64,000 bases of DNA from UBA2160 sp964588665. Lineage in GTDB: Bacteria; Chloroflexota; Dehalococcoidia; Lucifugimonadales; UBA1123. Below are positions 9,412-18,245 of the stretch, piece after piece. The notes beneath the pieces are model-generated. The model saw nothing but the letters and a program-made list of their open reading frames with translations. It was not told where the DNA came from and made no database searches. The position numbers and the translations under genes are program-made. Position 1 is the first letter of the stretch. Each line of letters starts with the position of its first letter. Location of the stretch: NCBI GenBank assembly GCA_964588665.1, contig CAZPQQ010000006.1, forward strand, positions 1-64,000. The letters are read 5' to 3'.

Positions 9412-10140
9412 CTATCCTCCTGGAAGCGCTTTCTTGTCGTCAGGTAATGGCCCGCCTCGCAACGCGGCCAGCTCGTCTTCGACGTTCTGGGACGCGGTGA
9501 GCTGTTCCAGCTCCCTGCTCAGCGGATCGCCGGCGGTCCCGGAGACATCGTCCAGCACGCCCAGTTCCGCGAGCTCGTCGATGGCCCCCGCCTTGGCTCG
9601 GAGCGTTTCGGTCTTGCCCTCGGCGCGCTCAACGGCAAGCTGAACGTCGCCCATCTCTTCGGACAGCCCGGACAGCGCGGATCCGATGCGGACCTGTGCC
9701 TGCGCCGCGCCGTACTGGGCTTTGATGATCTCTTTCTTGGACTTGAAGGCTTCGACCTTCGCCTGGAGCCGTTGTTCGGCGTGCGTCAGTTTCTCCTGTT
9801 CGATCTCCAGTTGAGCGACCTGGGTATCCAGTCCCTCGAGCTCGATCAGCGCCGCCTGCTTCCGCTGCAAGGCCATGCGGGCCAGGTCTTCCCGGCCGGC
9901 TGCCAGAGCCTGACGCGCCTGGTTCTCGACCGTCGAGATGTTGGCTTTGACCTTCTCGGCCTGCAGTTGAAGCCGTCGTTTGGTCGTCACCATCTCCACC
10001 ACGCCGCGCTTGACGTTCTGAAGCATCTCACGCTGCTTCTCGTAAGCGTAGTCCAGCGTCTCGCGCGGATCCTCCGCGTTGTCGAGAATGCGGTTCATCT
10101 TCGATTTGACGATTGTCGACATTCGGGTTAGCACACCCAT
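9412..10140 (-). CDS. pspA: PspA/IM30 (Vipp1) membrane-remodelling protein
   Basis: PspA/IM30 proteins assemble into rings and rods on the inner face of the cytoplasmic membrane and protect its integrity under stress. The 242-residue protein has the amphipathic N-terminal helix (MGVLTRMSTIVKSKMNRIL), the conserved DPRETLDYAYEKQ after it, and the long Ala/Gln/Glu-rich coiled coil that fills residues 30-190. The last 50 residues look disordered and end PDDKKALPGG. A strong AGGAGGTGAAGGC precedes the ATG. It is the second gene of a three-gene minus-strand unit: small membrane protein, pspA, pspAA. Confidence 0.93.
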   Translation of the reverse strand: MGVLTRMSTIVKSKMNRILDNAEDPRETLDYAYEKQREMLQNVKRGVVEMVTTKRRLQLQAEKVKANISTVENQARQALAAGREDLARMALQRKQAALIELEGLDTQVAQLEIEQEKLTHAEQRLQAKVEAFKSKKEIIKAQYGAAQAQVRIGSALSGLSEEMGDVQLAVERAEGKTETLRAKAGAIDELAELGVLDDVSGTAGDPLSRELEQLTASQNVEDELAALRGGPLPDDKKALPGG

Positions 10141-10211
10141 GCCTTCACCTCCTGGGCTCGGCCTCGCACCAGGCGTGGCCGGATTATCTTCTCAAGATGG
10201 TTGGAGTCGTG

Positions 10212-10409
10212 TCAGTAGTCGCTCGAACCGGACTTGCCTCCGGACATCATTTGAACGATCCCGACGATGGCGAGAATGACGCCGATTACGATGAGCAACA
10301 ATCCCGTGATGTCGATCAGCCAGTCGATCAGATCCCATCTCAGGACGGCGCCCATGATGAAGAGGATTATTCCTGCGAAGAGTAGGCCGCTGCCTGCAGC
10401 TTTGCCCAT
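10212..10409 (-). CDS. Small two-TM membrane protein of the pspA unit
   Basis: This 65-residue protein has two hydrophobic helices (about 8-24 and 32-54) separated by a short polar turn (RWDLIDWL), and a Gly/Ser tail. I do not recognise a named family with confidence. Actinobacterial DUF6458-type proteins have the same layout. AAGGAG sits just before the ATG. It is first in the pspA unit, 71 bases before pspA, so a role as a membrane anchor or sensor for PspA is a reasonable guess. Confidence 0.7.
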   Translation of the reverse strand: MGKAAGSGLLFAGIILFIMGAVLRWDLIDWLIDITGLLLIVIGVILAIVGIVQMMSGGKSGSSDY

Positions 10410-10999
10410 AGCAACTCCTTCTTGAGCGCGTCTTCAGATGGCGCGCCACGCAACTATATTACCCGACAATCCAACCTATGGAAAGCGCGTTAAGGGATTC
10501 AGTAAGCTGGATCTTGCATCGACCGGGGGCAGTGAGACCTTGCGTCTGTGGTACGCGATGAACGACTTGTTGGATGTGGCGGCGCCCGGCGAGTTGACCA
10601 GGATGATGCGCGACACTGTCCAGATCGATCATGGTTCGTGGCGTCGGCGCAGCCAGAGTATATAATTGGACGCGGAATCTTTCAGTACTCTCGAAGCGGT
10701 GATGCCTGCCGTTGAACTCTACCATTCGACAGCTATGAACGGAACAGTCCGGACTTGCGGCAATCGGAGATTCCAGATATGTCGTTTTGCGGATCGCTCC
10801 GACAGGCCGGCGGTCCACGGGGTGTGCAGAGGGGCAACGCCACTTTGCCGGGAGCCTGAGAGCCTGCCCTGAGCATCGCCGAAGGGGTGTCCCTCAGCTA
10901 CGAGTATTTCCCCCTTCCTGGCTAGGAAGGGGGCCAGGGGGATGGTCGAATGGCGCAATTGCGTCACGCGGCGCGTACGGCAGATCGAGGTGCACAACA
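10410..10999. other. Long spacer with repeat fragments
   Basis: No gene is convincing in this 590-base spacer. A 75-codon plus frame (10438-10665) and a 119-codon minus frame overlap here, but neither has a recognisable motif. The right half holds dispersed-repeat material: 10856-10887 resembles part of the Tyr-free REP element described at 33471, and 10910-10933 is a perfect hairpin. Confidence 0.5.
10910..10933. repeat. 10-bp perfect hairpin
   Basis: Arms CCCCCTTCCT and AGGAAGGGGG enclose the tetraloop GGCT, followed by GCCAGGGGGAT. The form is that of a dispersed repeat rather than a terminator, as no T-run follows. Confidence 0.55.
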
Positions 11000-12115
11000 A
11001 TGAAAATCACCGACATCAAGATCGAAGTAGTCCGTCGGGCTTTGCCGGACACGGGCCTCGACTCGGACCTGGGGAGGTTCTCCGGCGAAGTCGAACAGGG
11101 CGTGTTGCGCATCTTCACGGACGAAGGCATCGAGGGCAACTGCTTTGTCGGTGCGTTCAGAGGCGGGGGCTATTCCCAATTCGGCGCCATCCTGAGCGTC
11201 CTCAAGCCGGAACTCGTGGGTCGCGATCCGGCGGAACGCGAGTGGCTCTGGAGCAGGCTCGCGATACTGCGCGGCCGTCGCGGCTTGAGCATGAACGCCT
11301 GGGCGCCCGTGGACGTCGCCCTGTGGGACATTGCCGGCAAGGCAGCCGACGCTCCCGTGTACAAGCTGCTCGGCGCCCAGCGCTACGAGACCGAGGTCTA
11401 CGCCACGTACCCGCCGTGTCACACCACGCCGGACGGCTACGTTGAGGAGGCTCAGCAAATCCAGTCGGAGGGCTTTCGGGCGTACAAGATACATCCAGGC
11501 GTCATGGCGACCCGGGACGCGATCGACATGGTGGACGGCGTCCGAAATGTCGTCGGTGACGACATGGAGCTGATGCTGGATCCGAACGGCGGTTACGATT
11601 TCCGCAAAGCCTACGACATCGGTCGGGCGTTGGACGACAACGGCTTCTACTGGTTCGAAGACCCGGTGCCCAACTACGACCACGACGCCATCTCACAGCT
11701 CACCGAACGGCTCGAGACGCCGCTCTGCATGAGCGACAAGCCGGAGATCCAGTTCTACGAAGCCGCCCACATGATCCGTCTGAAGGCGTCGCGACTGGTG
11801 CGCGGAACGGCCGCGAAGCTTGGGATCACGGGGCTAAAGAAGCTCTGCTCGATGGCCGAGGGATTCGGCATGAACTGCGAGATTGGCACGGCGGGCAACT
11901 CGCTGCTGAACGCGGGGAACCTTCACGTGATCTTCTCGGTGAGCAACTGCGCGTACTACGAGTACTGGATGCCCACCGCCGCCCACCAGTTCGGCCTCGT
12001 CGAAGACATCAGTCTGAACGAGCGCCAGGTTATCGAAGCGCCCACGGCGCCGGGGATCGGATACGAGTTGGACTGGGATTGGATCGACTCCCACCGAGTC
12101 GCGGTTTTAGAGTGA
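11000..12115 (+). CDS. Atypical enolase-superfamily (mandelate racemase-like) protein
   Basis: This 371-residue protein has the enolase-superfamily plan: capping N-terminal domain (MKITDIKIEVVRR), a DVALWDIAGK helix near 105-114, and a beta/alpha barrel. Members abstract a proton next to a carboxylate. Visible residues are Lys163 in YKIHPG (His165 replaces the usual second Lys), metal ligands Asp194 (LMLDPNGG) and Glu220 (FEDPVP), and probably Asp246 where Glu is usual. The later Asp-His pair that acts as second base is not seen: the stretch is RLVRGTAAKLGITG, then CEIGTAGN. The substrate cannot be named. The open frame extends upstream through repeats, so the ATG at 11000 is chosen. A methyltransferase and a UxuA-like gene follow. 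Confidence 0.85.
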   Translation: MKITDIKIEVVRRALPDTGLDSDLGRFSGEVEQGVLRIFTDEGIEGNCFVGAFRGGGYSQFGAILSVLKPELVGRDPAEREWLWSRLAILRGRRGLSMNAWAPVDVALWDIAGKAADAPVYKLLGAQRYETEVYATYPPCHTTPDGYVEEAQQIQSEGFRAYKIHPGVMATRDAIDMVDGVRNVVGDDMELMLDPNGGYDFRKAYDIGRALDDNGFYWFEDPVPNYDHDAISQLTERLETPLCMSDKPEIQFYEAAHMIRLKASRLVRGTAAKLGITGLKKLCSMAEGFGMNCEIGTAGNSLLNAGNLHVIFSVSNCAYYEYWMPTAAHQFGLVEDISLNERQVIEAPTAPGIGYELDWDWIDSHRVAVLE

Positions 12116-12181
12116 CGCCACGGCCGCTCCACGAACAATCCGACTTCGTCCGACAAGCCGATATCACCGAGGAGACCAGAT

Positions 12182-12814
12182 GTGAATCCACAGAACAGAG
12201 TCCAGTGGGTCTATGAAGCCAAAGACAACGAAGATCTAACGGGGCGCTACGATGAGTGGGGCGCCGAATACGATCAAGACATGGAGGAGGGCCTCGGGTA
12301 CGTAGGACCGCGCGAGACCGCAGAGCTATTCGCCCGGTATGTGCCCAAAGACGCCAAAGTCCTCGACGCCGGCGCCGGAACAGGACTGGTCGGCAGGGAA
12401 TTGCACCGGCTCGGATTCGACGATCTAGTGGCGATCGACATGTCCGAAGGCATGCTCGCCGAGGCCCGCGCCAAGGGTGTCTATGGCGCGATGCACATGA
12501 TGACGCTGGGCGAGCGATTGGACTTCCCGTCCAACTTCTTCGGCGGGACGATATGCGTGGGCGTCCTGACGCTGGGCCACGCCCCGGCCAATTCCATCGA
12601 CGAGTTCGTGCGCGTCACCCGACCGGGCGGCCACGTCGTCTTCAGCCTCAGGCCGGATATCTTCGAAAGCCACGGCTTCAAGGACGTCCAGGATGCGCTC
12701 GTCGCCTCGGGATCGTGCAGACTGATCGAGGTTACGGAGCCGTCCGTGTCTAGTGTGAGGGGAGATCGGGAGGTGCTTCACCAGATGTGGGTGTATCAGG
12801 TGACGTCTGAGTAG
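12182..12814 (+). CDS. Class I SAM-dependent methyltransferase
   Basis: This 210-residue protein has the Rossmann methyltransferase core. Motif I is VLDAGAGTGLVG near residue 60, an acidic residue follows strand 2 (LVAIDMSEGML), and a post-motif II region ends with RVTRPGGHVVFSLR. The N-terminus (YDEWGAEYDQDME) resembles Williams-Beuren-region type methyltransferases, which act on small molecules. The substrate is unknown. The start is GTG with GAGGAG about 10 bases upstream. It follows the enolase-type gene after 66 bases and may share its transcript. Confidence 0.85.
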   Translation: MNPQNRVQWVYEAKDNEDLTGRYDEWGAEYDQDMEEGLGYVGPRETAELFARYVPKDAKVLDAGAGTGLVGRELHRLGFDDLVAIDMSEGMLAEARAKGVYGAMHMMTLGERLDFPSNFFGGTICVGVLTLGHAPANSIDEFVRVTRPGGHVVFSLRPDIFESHGFKDVQDALVASGSCRLIEVTEPSVSSVRGDREVLHQMWVYQVTSE

Positions 12815-12863
12815 TGTCCCGAATCTCCGGATCGGTGCACGGGTCGCAAGTCACGCCGGCCGA

Positions 12864-12953
12864 GTGGCTCGACAGGCTCACCACGAACGGGGAAACCTCA
12901 ACCGTCCGCCCCTTCGGAAATCTCAGGGCAGGCTCTGAGCGTGTCGAAGGGTC
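12864..12953. repeat. REPIN-like element, copy 1
   Basis: The left half has GTGG and CCAC arms around TCGACAGGCTC. The right half has an inverted, longer relative containing CTCAGGGCAGGCTCTGAG and ending GTGTCGAAGGG. Relatives lie at 33471, 42505 and 43736. Confidence 0.65.
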
Positions 12954-13036
12954 GCTAAGGGCCCTCCCAACGATTGGCATTTAACCCGAGGCTGCAATGA
13001 GCCCGTTTCGTTAGCTCAACAAAAGGAGGCGATCGA

Positions 13037-14020
13037 ATGTACGTTGGCACACAATTCCGAGCTCGGTCCGATGACGACTACCGGGTGTTTGCGCAGCTTG
13101 GCCTGGAGCACATCTGCGGCTATCCACCCGGCCGGGAGGACGACTGGACGCCGGAGCTCCTGACCCGATACAAGGAACATGTCGAGTCGTTCGGACTCAC
13201 CTTGGACATGGTTCCGCTGCCGCTGTCGTCTGTCGAGATTTCGCGCGCGGAGAAGCCCAACATCATGCTGGGCAAGAGCCCTGAGCGGGACCGCGAAATC
13301 GAGGCTGTCTGCACCATGATCCGAGCCTGCTCCGAGGCGGGCATCCCGGCGGTCAAGTACAACCTGACACTGCTGGGCGTCGTGAGCACCGAGCGGCAAC
13401 CGTGGCGGGGCGGAGCGTCGAGCCGCGCGTTCAGCTACGCCGAGGCCGTCGCCGAGAATCCGCCGCTCACAACCGCCGGACTGGTCGACGCCGACACCAT
13501 GTGGGAGCGGATCGACTACTTCATCCAGCGGGTGATGCCGGTGGCCGACGAGTACGGTGTCCGAATGGCGCTCCATCCGCACGACCCGGGGATGCCCATA
13601 CCAAACGAGTTCAGGGGCGTAGACCGCGTGCTGGGCAGCATCGAAGGCCTAAAGAAATTCATCGATCTGCACCCGAGCCCGAACCACGGGTTCAACTTCT
13701 GCCAGGGCACGGTGTCCGAGATGCTGGAGAAGCCGGGCGAGCAGATCTACGACGTCATCCGCTACTTCGGAAGCCGAAACCGGATCTTCAACGTCCACTT
13801 CCGCAACATCAGGGGCACGCGCCTCGACTTCGTGGAGACGTTCGTCGACGACGGCGACGTGGACATGCTGAAGGCCGCGGAGGCGTACAAGGAAGTCGGC
13901 TACCCGTACATGCTCATGCCGGACCACGTACCCGAAATGGCAGGCGACAATTCCCAACTGGTGGGCTTTGCCTACACGTACGGTTACATCCAGGCGGCGG
14001 TCAAGGCGGTCAACCGTTAG
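13037..14020 (+). CDS. UxuA-like (mannonate dehydratase family) protein
   Basis: Mannonate dehydratase removes water from D-mannonate to give 2-keto-3-deoxygluconate, and relatives share its xylose-isomerase-like barrel. The 327-residue protein shows the family's metal-site motifs in order: ALHPHDPGMPIP near residue 181, FNFCQGTVSEM (Cys ligand), NVHFRNIRG (His ligand) and LMPDHVPEM (Asp-His). It is a little shorter than bacterial UxuA (about 350-400). AAAAGGAGG precedes the ATG. Its neighbours are enolase-type dehydratases, which points to sugar-acid breakdown. The exact substrate may differ from mannonate, as the family is diverse in Chloroflexota. Confidence 0.8.
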   Translation: MYVGTQFRARSDDDYRVFAQLGLEHICGYPPGREDDWTPELLTRYKEHVESFGLTLDMVPLPLSSVEISRAEKPNIMLGKSPERDREIEAVCTMIRACSEAGIPAVKYNLTLLGVVSTERQPWRGGASSRAFSYAEAVAENPPLTTAGLVDADTMWERIDYFIQRVMPVADEYGVRMALHPHDPGMPIPNEFRGVDRVLGSIEGLKKFIDLHPSPNHGFNFCQGTVSEMLEKPGEQIYDVIRYFGSRNRIFNVHFRNIRGTRLDFVETFVDDGDVDMLKAAEAYKEVGYPYMLMPDHVPEMAGDNSQLVGFAYTYGYIQAAVKAVNR

Positions 14021-14164
14021 GGGCAGGCGGCGGCTGGGCAGCGGCGCCGTCATCGATGGCTGCGAGGGGCCGAAGGGACTCGAAGGACGGAAGGACGGAC
14101 GCTGGGCGCGACCATCCGACAACAACGACTCCGACGTCACACGAGAGCATCGTTTTGGGCGGGT

Positions 14165-14983
14165 ATGATCGTCGCGGGCTTGCTTGCGTGCGTGGCGTGC
14201 GCTGGCTCGTCGGCCACGCCCAAGGCAGTCCCGGCGAGCGAGACAACGCCGATTTCGCCCGAGGCGACCGCTCTGCCGGTCGTCTGGCATCCGGCGTCGA
14301 ACACCTCCTGGCAGTGGCAGTTGCAGGGCCAGCCGATCGACACTTCCGTCAGAGTCGACATGTACGACATCGACCTCTTCGACAACACCGCGGACGTTGT
14401 TGCCGCTCTTCATGACCAGGGCCGAAAGGTTGTGTGCTACGTCAATGCAGGCGGCTGGGAGGACTGGCGGTCGGACGCGGGCCAGTTCCCGCCAGACGTC
14501 CTGGGCAAGAACCTCGACGGCTGGGAAGGCGAGAAGTGGCTCGACATCCGCGAGCTCGATGCTCTGGGACCGATACTGCGGTCTCGCATGGACTTGTGCC
14601 GTGACAAAGGTTTCGACGGCATCGAGCCCGACAACGTGGACGGTTACACCAACGACACCGGTTTTCAATTAACGTACGAGGACCAAGTGACCTTCAACCG
14701 ATGGCTCGCCGTTGGAGCGCACGAGCGAGGGCTATCCATCGGTCTCAAGAACGACATGGACCAAATCCCCGACCTGCTGGACGACTTCGACTGGGCGCTC
14801 AACGAGCAGTGTTTCCAATTCGACGAGTGCGAGACGCTGGCGCCGTTCATCGAGGCGGGCAAACCCGTCTTCAACGTCGAGTACGAGCTTGAGCCCGATG
14901 AGTTCTGCGACGAGGCCGTCGCGATGGGCTTCAACTCGCTCAAAAAGAACTGGGACCTCGACGCCTGGCGTCACGCGTGCTAG
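14165..14983 (+). CDS. GH114-like glycosidase, lipoprotein
   Basis: This 272-residue protein matches the GH114/polygalactosaminidase fold (TIM barrel; family members cut alpha-1,4-galactosamine polymers). It has WQWQLQGQPI, KVVCYVNAGGWEDWR, GFDGIEPDNVDGY (likely acidic catalytic residues) and a late GLKNDMDQIPDLL strand. The N-terminus is short and hydrophobic, ending in cysteines at 9 and 12 (LLAC, VAC), then a Ser/Thr/Pro stretch to residue 40, so it is probably exported and lipid-anchored. No strong ribosome site is seen before the ATG. It follows the UxuA-like gene and may release the amino sugars handled nearby. The true polysaccharide is unknown. Confidence 0.75.
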   Translation: MIVAGLLACVACAGSSATPKAVPASETTPISPEATALPVVWHPASNTSWQWQLQGQPIDTSVRVDMYDIDLFDNTADVVAALHDQGRKVVCYVNAGGWEDWRSDAGQFPPDVLGKNLDGWEGEKWLDIRELDALGPILRSRMDLCRDKGFDGIEPDNVDGYTNDTGFQLTYEDQVTFNRWLAVGAHERGLSIGLKNDMDQIPDLLDDFDWALNEQCFQFDECETLAPFIEAGKPVFNVEYELEPDEFCDEAVAMGFNSLKKNWDLDAWRHAC

Positions 14984-15002
14984 CGACGGCTCAGTGACGC
15001 AA

Positions 15003-16049
15003 TCAGATCATCGCCTCGTTCAGTGCAACCCCGAATCCGGGTTCGTCCGAAGGCTCGATGTGGCCGTCTTTGGCCCGTGGCTCGCCGATCCAGAGTTCGT
15101 CCCTCGCCACGTCCCGTTGCCCCGGCAGCACTTCGGCCAAGTCCATGCAGTCGGACGCCACGATCAGGTGCAGGCCCCAGACCTCGCCGCCTCGGTGGGG
15201 AGAGACGGGAGCGCCGACGCCGCGGGCGATGTCGAGGATGCGGAGACCCGACGTTATGCCGCCGCACCACGTGATGTCCGGTTGCCAGAGGTCCAGGGCT
15301 CCGGTCAATGCGACCTCGCGGAAGCCGTACTGCGTGAACTCATGCTCGCCGCCCGCAACCAGCACGGGCTTGACCCGCGACCGCAGCGCTCCCTGACCTT
15401 CCAGGTCGTCCGGAGTGAGCACGTCCTCGAACCAGTAGATGTTGAACTCGGCCAGGCGTTCTGCCATCTCGAGGGTGACTCCGGTGTTCCACGACATGTA
15501 GGTGTCGATCATGATCCGCGCGTCCGGACCGAAGATGCTCCTGGCCCGCGACGCTCGATCCACCGCCGTCTGATAGTCGGCATCGGCGTCGAACCGGTGG
15601 GGGAACTTGTGGGCCGTGAAGCCTAACTCCGCGTACCAATCGGCGTCGGCTCCGGTGGCATACGCAGGGACGGCGCCCTTCGTGCGCTGGCCGATGAGCT
15701 CGTGAACGGGCACGCCTTCCGCCTTCCCTAGCAGATCCCAAAGCGCCAGGTCGATGCCGCTGAGCGCCATGACGCCGATGCCGCGCCGGCCGTACGGGAT
15801 GGATGCAGCGTACAGAGCATCCCAGGCCGCCGCGATGTCGGCGACGCTGTCCACGCTCCTGCCGACCAATAGCTCGCCCATGTGTCGGTTCACGACCTCA
15901 ACGGATGCAACTCCGCCGCCGCCGTAGCCGTAACCGACGACGCCGGTGTCGGACTCGATCCGCACCACGATCTGCCAGAAGTGGGTGCGCCATGAAGGCT
16001 GGACGTGACTGTACTTGGGGTATACGGCTTTAACGTCGGTGATTTTCAT
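15003..16049 (-). CDS. Enolase-superfamily dehydratase, L-rhamnonate dehydratase-like
   Basis: This 348-residue protein is a complete mandelate-racemase-subgroup enzyme and looks closest to L-rhamnonate dehydratases, which dehydrate a six-carbon sugar acid to the 2-keto-3-deoxy acid. Lys148 is in HKFPHRF, where Pro150 replaces the usual second Lys as in that group. Metal ligands are Asp182, Glu208 (FEDVL) and Glu235 (GGEHEF). The Asp258 (QPDITWCGGIT) and His285 (SPHRGGE) pair supplies the acid/base. It is oriented toward the GH114 gene end and begins with MKITDVKAVYPKY. All catalytic residues are intact, in contrast to the paralogue at 11000. Confidence 0.85.
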   Translation of the reverse strand: MKITDVKAVYPKYSHVQPSWRTHFWQIVVRIESDTGVVGYGYGGGGVASVEVVNRHMGELLVGRSVDSVADIAAAWDALYAASIPYGRRGIGVMALSGIDLALWDLLGKAEGVPVHELIGQRTKGAVPAYATGADADWYAELGFTAHKFPHRFDADADYQTAVDRASRARSIFGPDARIMIDTYMSWNTGVTLEMAERLAEFNIYWFEDVLTPDDLEGQGALRSRVKPVLVAGGEHEFTQYGFREVALTGALDLWQPDITWCGGITSGLRILDIARGVGAPVSPHRGGEVWGLHLIVASDCMDLAEVLPGQRDVARDELWIGEPRAKDGHIEPSDEPGFGVALNEAMI

Positions 16050-16195
16050 CGTTTGACCCTCTGTATGGATTTGGGGCCTTCCGGCGCCTCAATCCTACTA
16101 GCAGCAGGCACGGACGGCAAGACAGGAACTATTGTGCTAAGATTGGCCCAATTGGGCGCTCCCTGACCCTGACGATCAAGCTGAGGAGAGTACGG

Positions 16196-16975
16196 ATGGC
16201 ATACGAAAATATCCTGACTGAAGTTCGAGGGCGAGTGGGGATTCTCACGATGAACCGGCCGGACAAACTTAACGCCATGACCCGCCTGATGGACCAAGAG
16301 CTCCGCACCCAGATTGCCGAGTGGAACGAAGACGACTCGATCGGCGCGATTGTCTGGACGGGAGCGGGCAGAGGGTTCTGCTCGGGCGCGGACATTGGCG
16401 GCTTCGAGGCCCGCGTGCACGGTATGGCGCCGGACGCCCCTCCTGAGCCGCCGAAAGAGAGCTGGATCGACATGATCAAGTCAGCGAAACCGGTCGTTGC
16501 AGCAATCAACGGCGCCTCAATTGGCGAAGGACTGACTCGCACGCTGACATGCGATGTTCGCGTCGCCGCCGAAAGCGCGAGACTGTCGTTTCGATTCCTC
16601 CGCGTGGGTGTGACTCCTGAAGTGGCCAGCACCCACTACGCCGTCTACCTGATCGGCCTCGGGCGGGCGCTCGAGCTGATGTTGACCGGAGAGATAATCA
16701 TGGCGGCCGAGGCTTATCGGATCGGACTGGTCAACCACGTATACCCCGACGACGAGATGCTCGACAAGGCCGTGGAGCTGGCCGCGAACATCGCCGACAA
16801 CCCTACCTGGAACCTGGGGCAAGTTAAACGGCTTGTCCACCAGGATTACCTGGAACACGATATCGACAAGGTGCTGGCAGACGAAAGCGTGATTTTCCGT
16901 GAATCTCAGGGTCGCGAAGCCCATCGCGAGGCACTGGAGGCGTTCCGAGAGAACCGCCCTCCAAAGTTCCACTGA
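16196..16975 (+). CDS. Enoyl-CoA hydratase/isomerase family protein
   Basis: Crotonase-fold enzyme of 259 residues that would act on an acyl-CoA thioester. The oxyanion-hole segments are visible as GRGFCSGADIGGF (about 60-72) and AAINGASIGEGL (about 101-112). Glu110 and the PEVAS Glu (near 141) are where the catalytic acids of hydratases and isomerases sit. The ending RENRPPKF is typical. AGGAGAG precedes the ATG. It stands alone on its strand between the divergent dehydratase and the amidotransferase, so its pathway is not shown by context. Confidence 0.88.
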   Translation: MAYENILTEVRGRVGILTMNRPDKLNAMTRLMDQELRTQIAEWNEDDSIGAIVWTGAGRGFCSGADIGGFEARVHGMAPDAPPEPPKESWIDMIKSAKPVVAAINGASIGEGLTRTLTCDVRVAAESARLSFRFLRVGVTPEVASTHYAVYLIGLGRALELMLTGEIIMAAEAYRIGLVNHVYPDDEMLDKAVELAANIADNPTWNLGQVKRLVHQDYLEHDIDKVLADESVIFRESQGREAHREALEAFRENRPPKFH

Positions 16976-17045
16976 CGATTCGTGTCATTCGAAAGGTTCA
17001 CCGTCCGGAGTGATTGGCCGGGCGAGAGCGAACCCGTCGCCGATC

Positions 17046-17092
17046 TGTCATCCTGAACACCCATATGTCATCCTGAACGTAGTGAAGGATCT
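17046..17092. repeat. Dispersed repeat, TGTCATCCTGAAC type
   Basis: TGTCATCCTGAAC occurs twice, 24 bases apart, the second continuing GTAGTGAAGGATCT. The same words occur in reverse order at 33606-33709. It is a dispersed element, not part of a gene. Confidence 0.6.
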
Positions 17093-17236
17093 AGGGCCCC
17101 GCAGGCAATCGAGCATCGTGTCGCGCCAAGCCCCGTCGCCGGCAGTTCATACTGACAACAGCCTTGGTTGGCAGACGCATCACAGGGCAGCGACATGAAC
17201 GGATACACGAAGCCGCACCGTGGAGAGGCTCCGTAA

Positions 17237-17950
17237 TTGAGTTCGAATCCCGACAAACCGATCGTGGCCGTAACTGCCAGCAAGGCAAAATACGCCGAGC
17301 CGTACACTGCCTGCGTTGAGCGGGCGGGCGGCGAGCCGTGGGTGGTGCTGCCGGATCATGGCGTCGCGCCCCAAGAGGTCCTCGATCGAGCACAGGCCCT
17401 GGTCTTGTCCGGAGGAGCGGATATCCACCCGTCGAACTACGGCGGCACGCTCGGGGCGGACGAAAAACTGTTGCTGAACCCCGAGCGCGACGAAATGGAG
17501 ATCGCCCTGGCTCGGGAAGCCTTGGACGCCGACCTCCCGATATACGGCATTTGCCGCGGCATGCAAATCCTGAACGTGGCCATGGGAGGGTCTCTGATCA
17601 GAGACCTTGCAGCCCATGCCGTCACGGCGGGCGAGTCCGTGTACCACCGAATCTACATAGCGCCCGGGAGCAAATTGGCGGCCGTTGTCGGTTCCGGGGG
17701 ATTCGTTCGCGTGAACAGCCGCCACCGTCACGGAGCTCGCGACGCGCACAAGTCGCGATCCCTTCTGGCGTCGGCCTACTCGCTCGAAGACGGGATCATC
17801 GAAGCGCTCGAAAGCCCGGATCATCGATGGGTGATCGGGGTGCAATTCCACCCCGAGCGGCGACTTGAGGTCCCTCCCCATTTTGACCGATTGTTCCAGT
17901 CGCTCGTTGAGCGTGCCGCCGAGCGATTGGAAGCCGTTCAAAAGGGATGA
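17237..17950 (+). CDS. Class I glutamine amidotransferase, PuuD/peptidase C26 type
   Basis: This 237-residue protein has the catalytic triad of gamma-glutamyl-gamma-aminobutyrate hydrolase relatives: Cys in YGICRGMQILNV (near 113) and His-Glu in GVQFHPERR (near 204). SGGADIHPSNYGG near 57-70 is also typical. The family hydrolyses gamma-glutamyl amides, for example in polyamine breakdown. Here no other puu gene is present. The start is TTG at 17237 with GGAGAGG about 10 bases before it. The C-terminus is a short basic/acidic helix. Confidence 0.85.
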   Translation: MSSNPDKPIVAVTASKAKYAEPYTACVERAGGEPWVVLPDHGVAPQEVLDRAQALVLSGGADIHPSNYGGTLGADEKLLLNPERDEMEIALAREALDADLPIYGICRGMQILNVAMGGSLIRDLAAHAVTAGESVYHRIYIAPGSKLAAVVGSGGFVRVNSRHRHGARDAHKSRSLLASAYSLEDGIIEALESPDHRWVIGVQFHPERRLEVPPHFDRLFQSLVERAAERLEAVQKG

Positions 17951-18245
17951 AGTTTGGGCGTCAAGCTGGTATAATTACAGCGGCAAAATCTATATGTTGT
18001 ATATATGCAAATCCCGAACCACTCCATACTGTGAGTAACGACCTTCCCGACCGCTTATGGCATCATCGCCAAACCGCCCCCGCTCTCCGTGTCGTAGACG
18101 TGAGGGCGCCAACAGGTTTGAAGCGTCCGCGGGAGTGTTCACGTAGCTCTTTCAAAACATGCCGTGCCAACGAAGCGCGGCAAACGGCAATCAGTCCGGA
18201 TCGGCTGATCGAACCAAGAACTGAACTCAGCATCAGGAGTCGTCA
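17951..18245. promoter_or_regulatory. gyrA leader with extended -10 promoter
   Basis: An extended -10 box (TGG then TATAAT at 17970-17975) lies 270 bases before gyrA, giving a long untranslated leader. No -35 match is clear, as expected for an extended -10. The leader has no recognised RNA element. AT-rich words (TATATGTTGTATATATG, 17991-18007) follow the -10. Confidence 0.45.

Noticed and set aside
10438..10818. Two short overlapping frames upstream of the enolase-type gene
   Set aside because: Neither has a ribosome site or motif, and they overlap each other in opposite directions.
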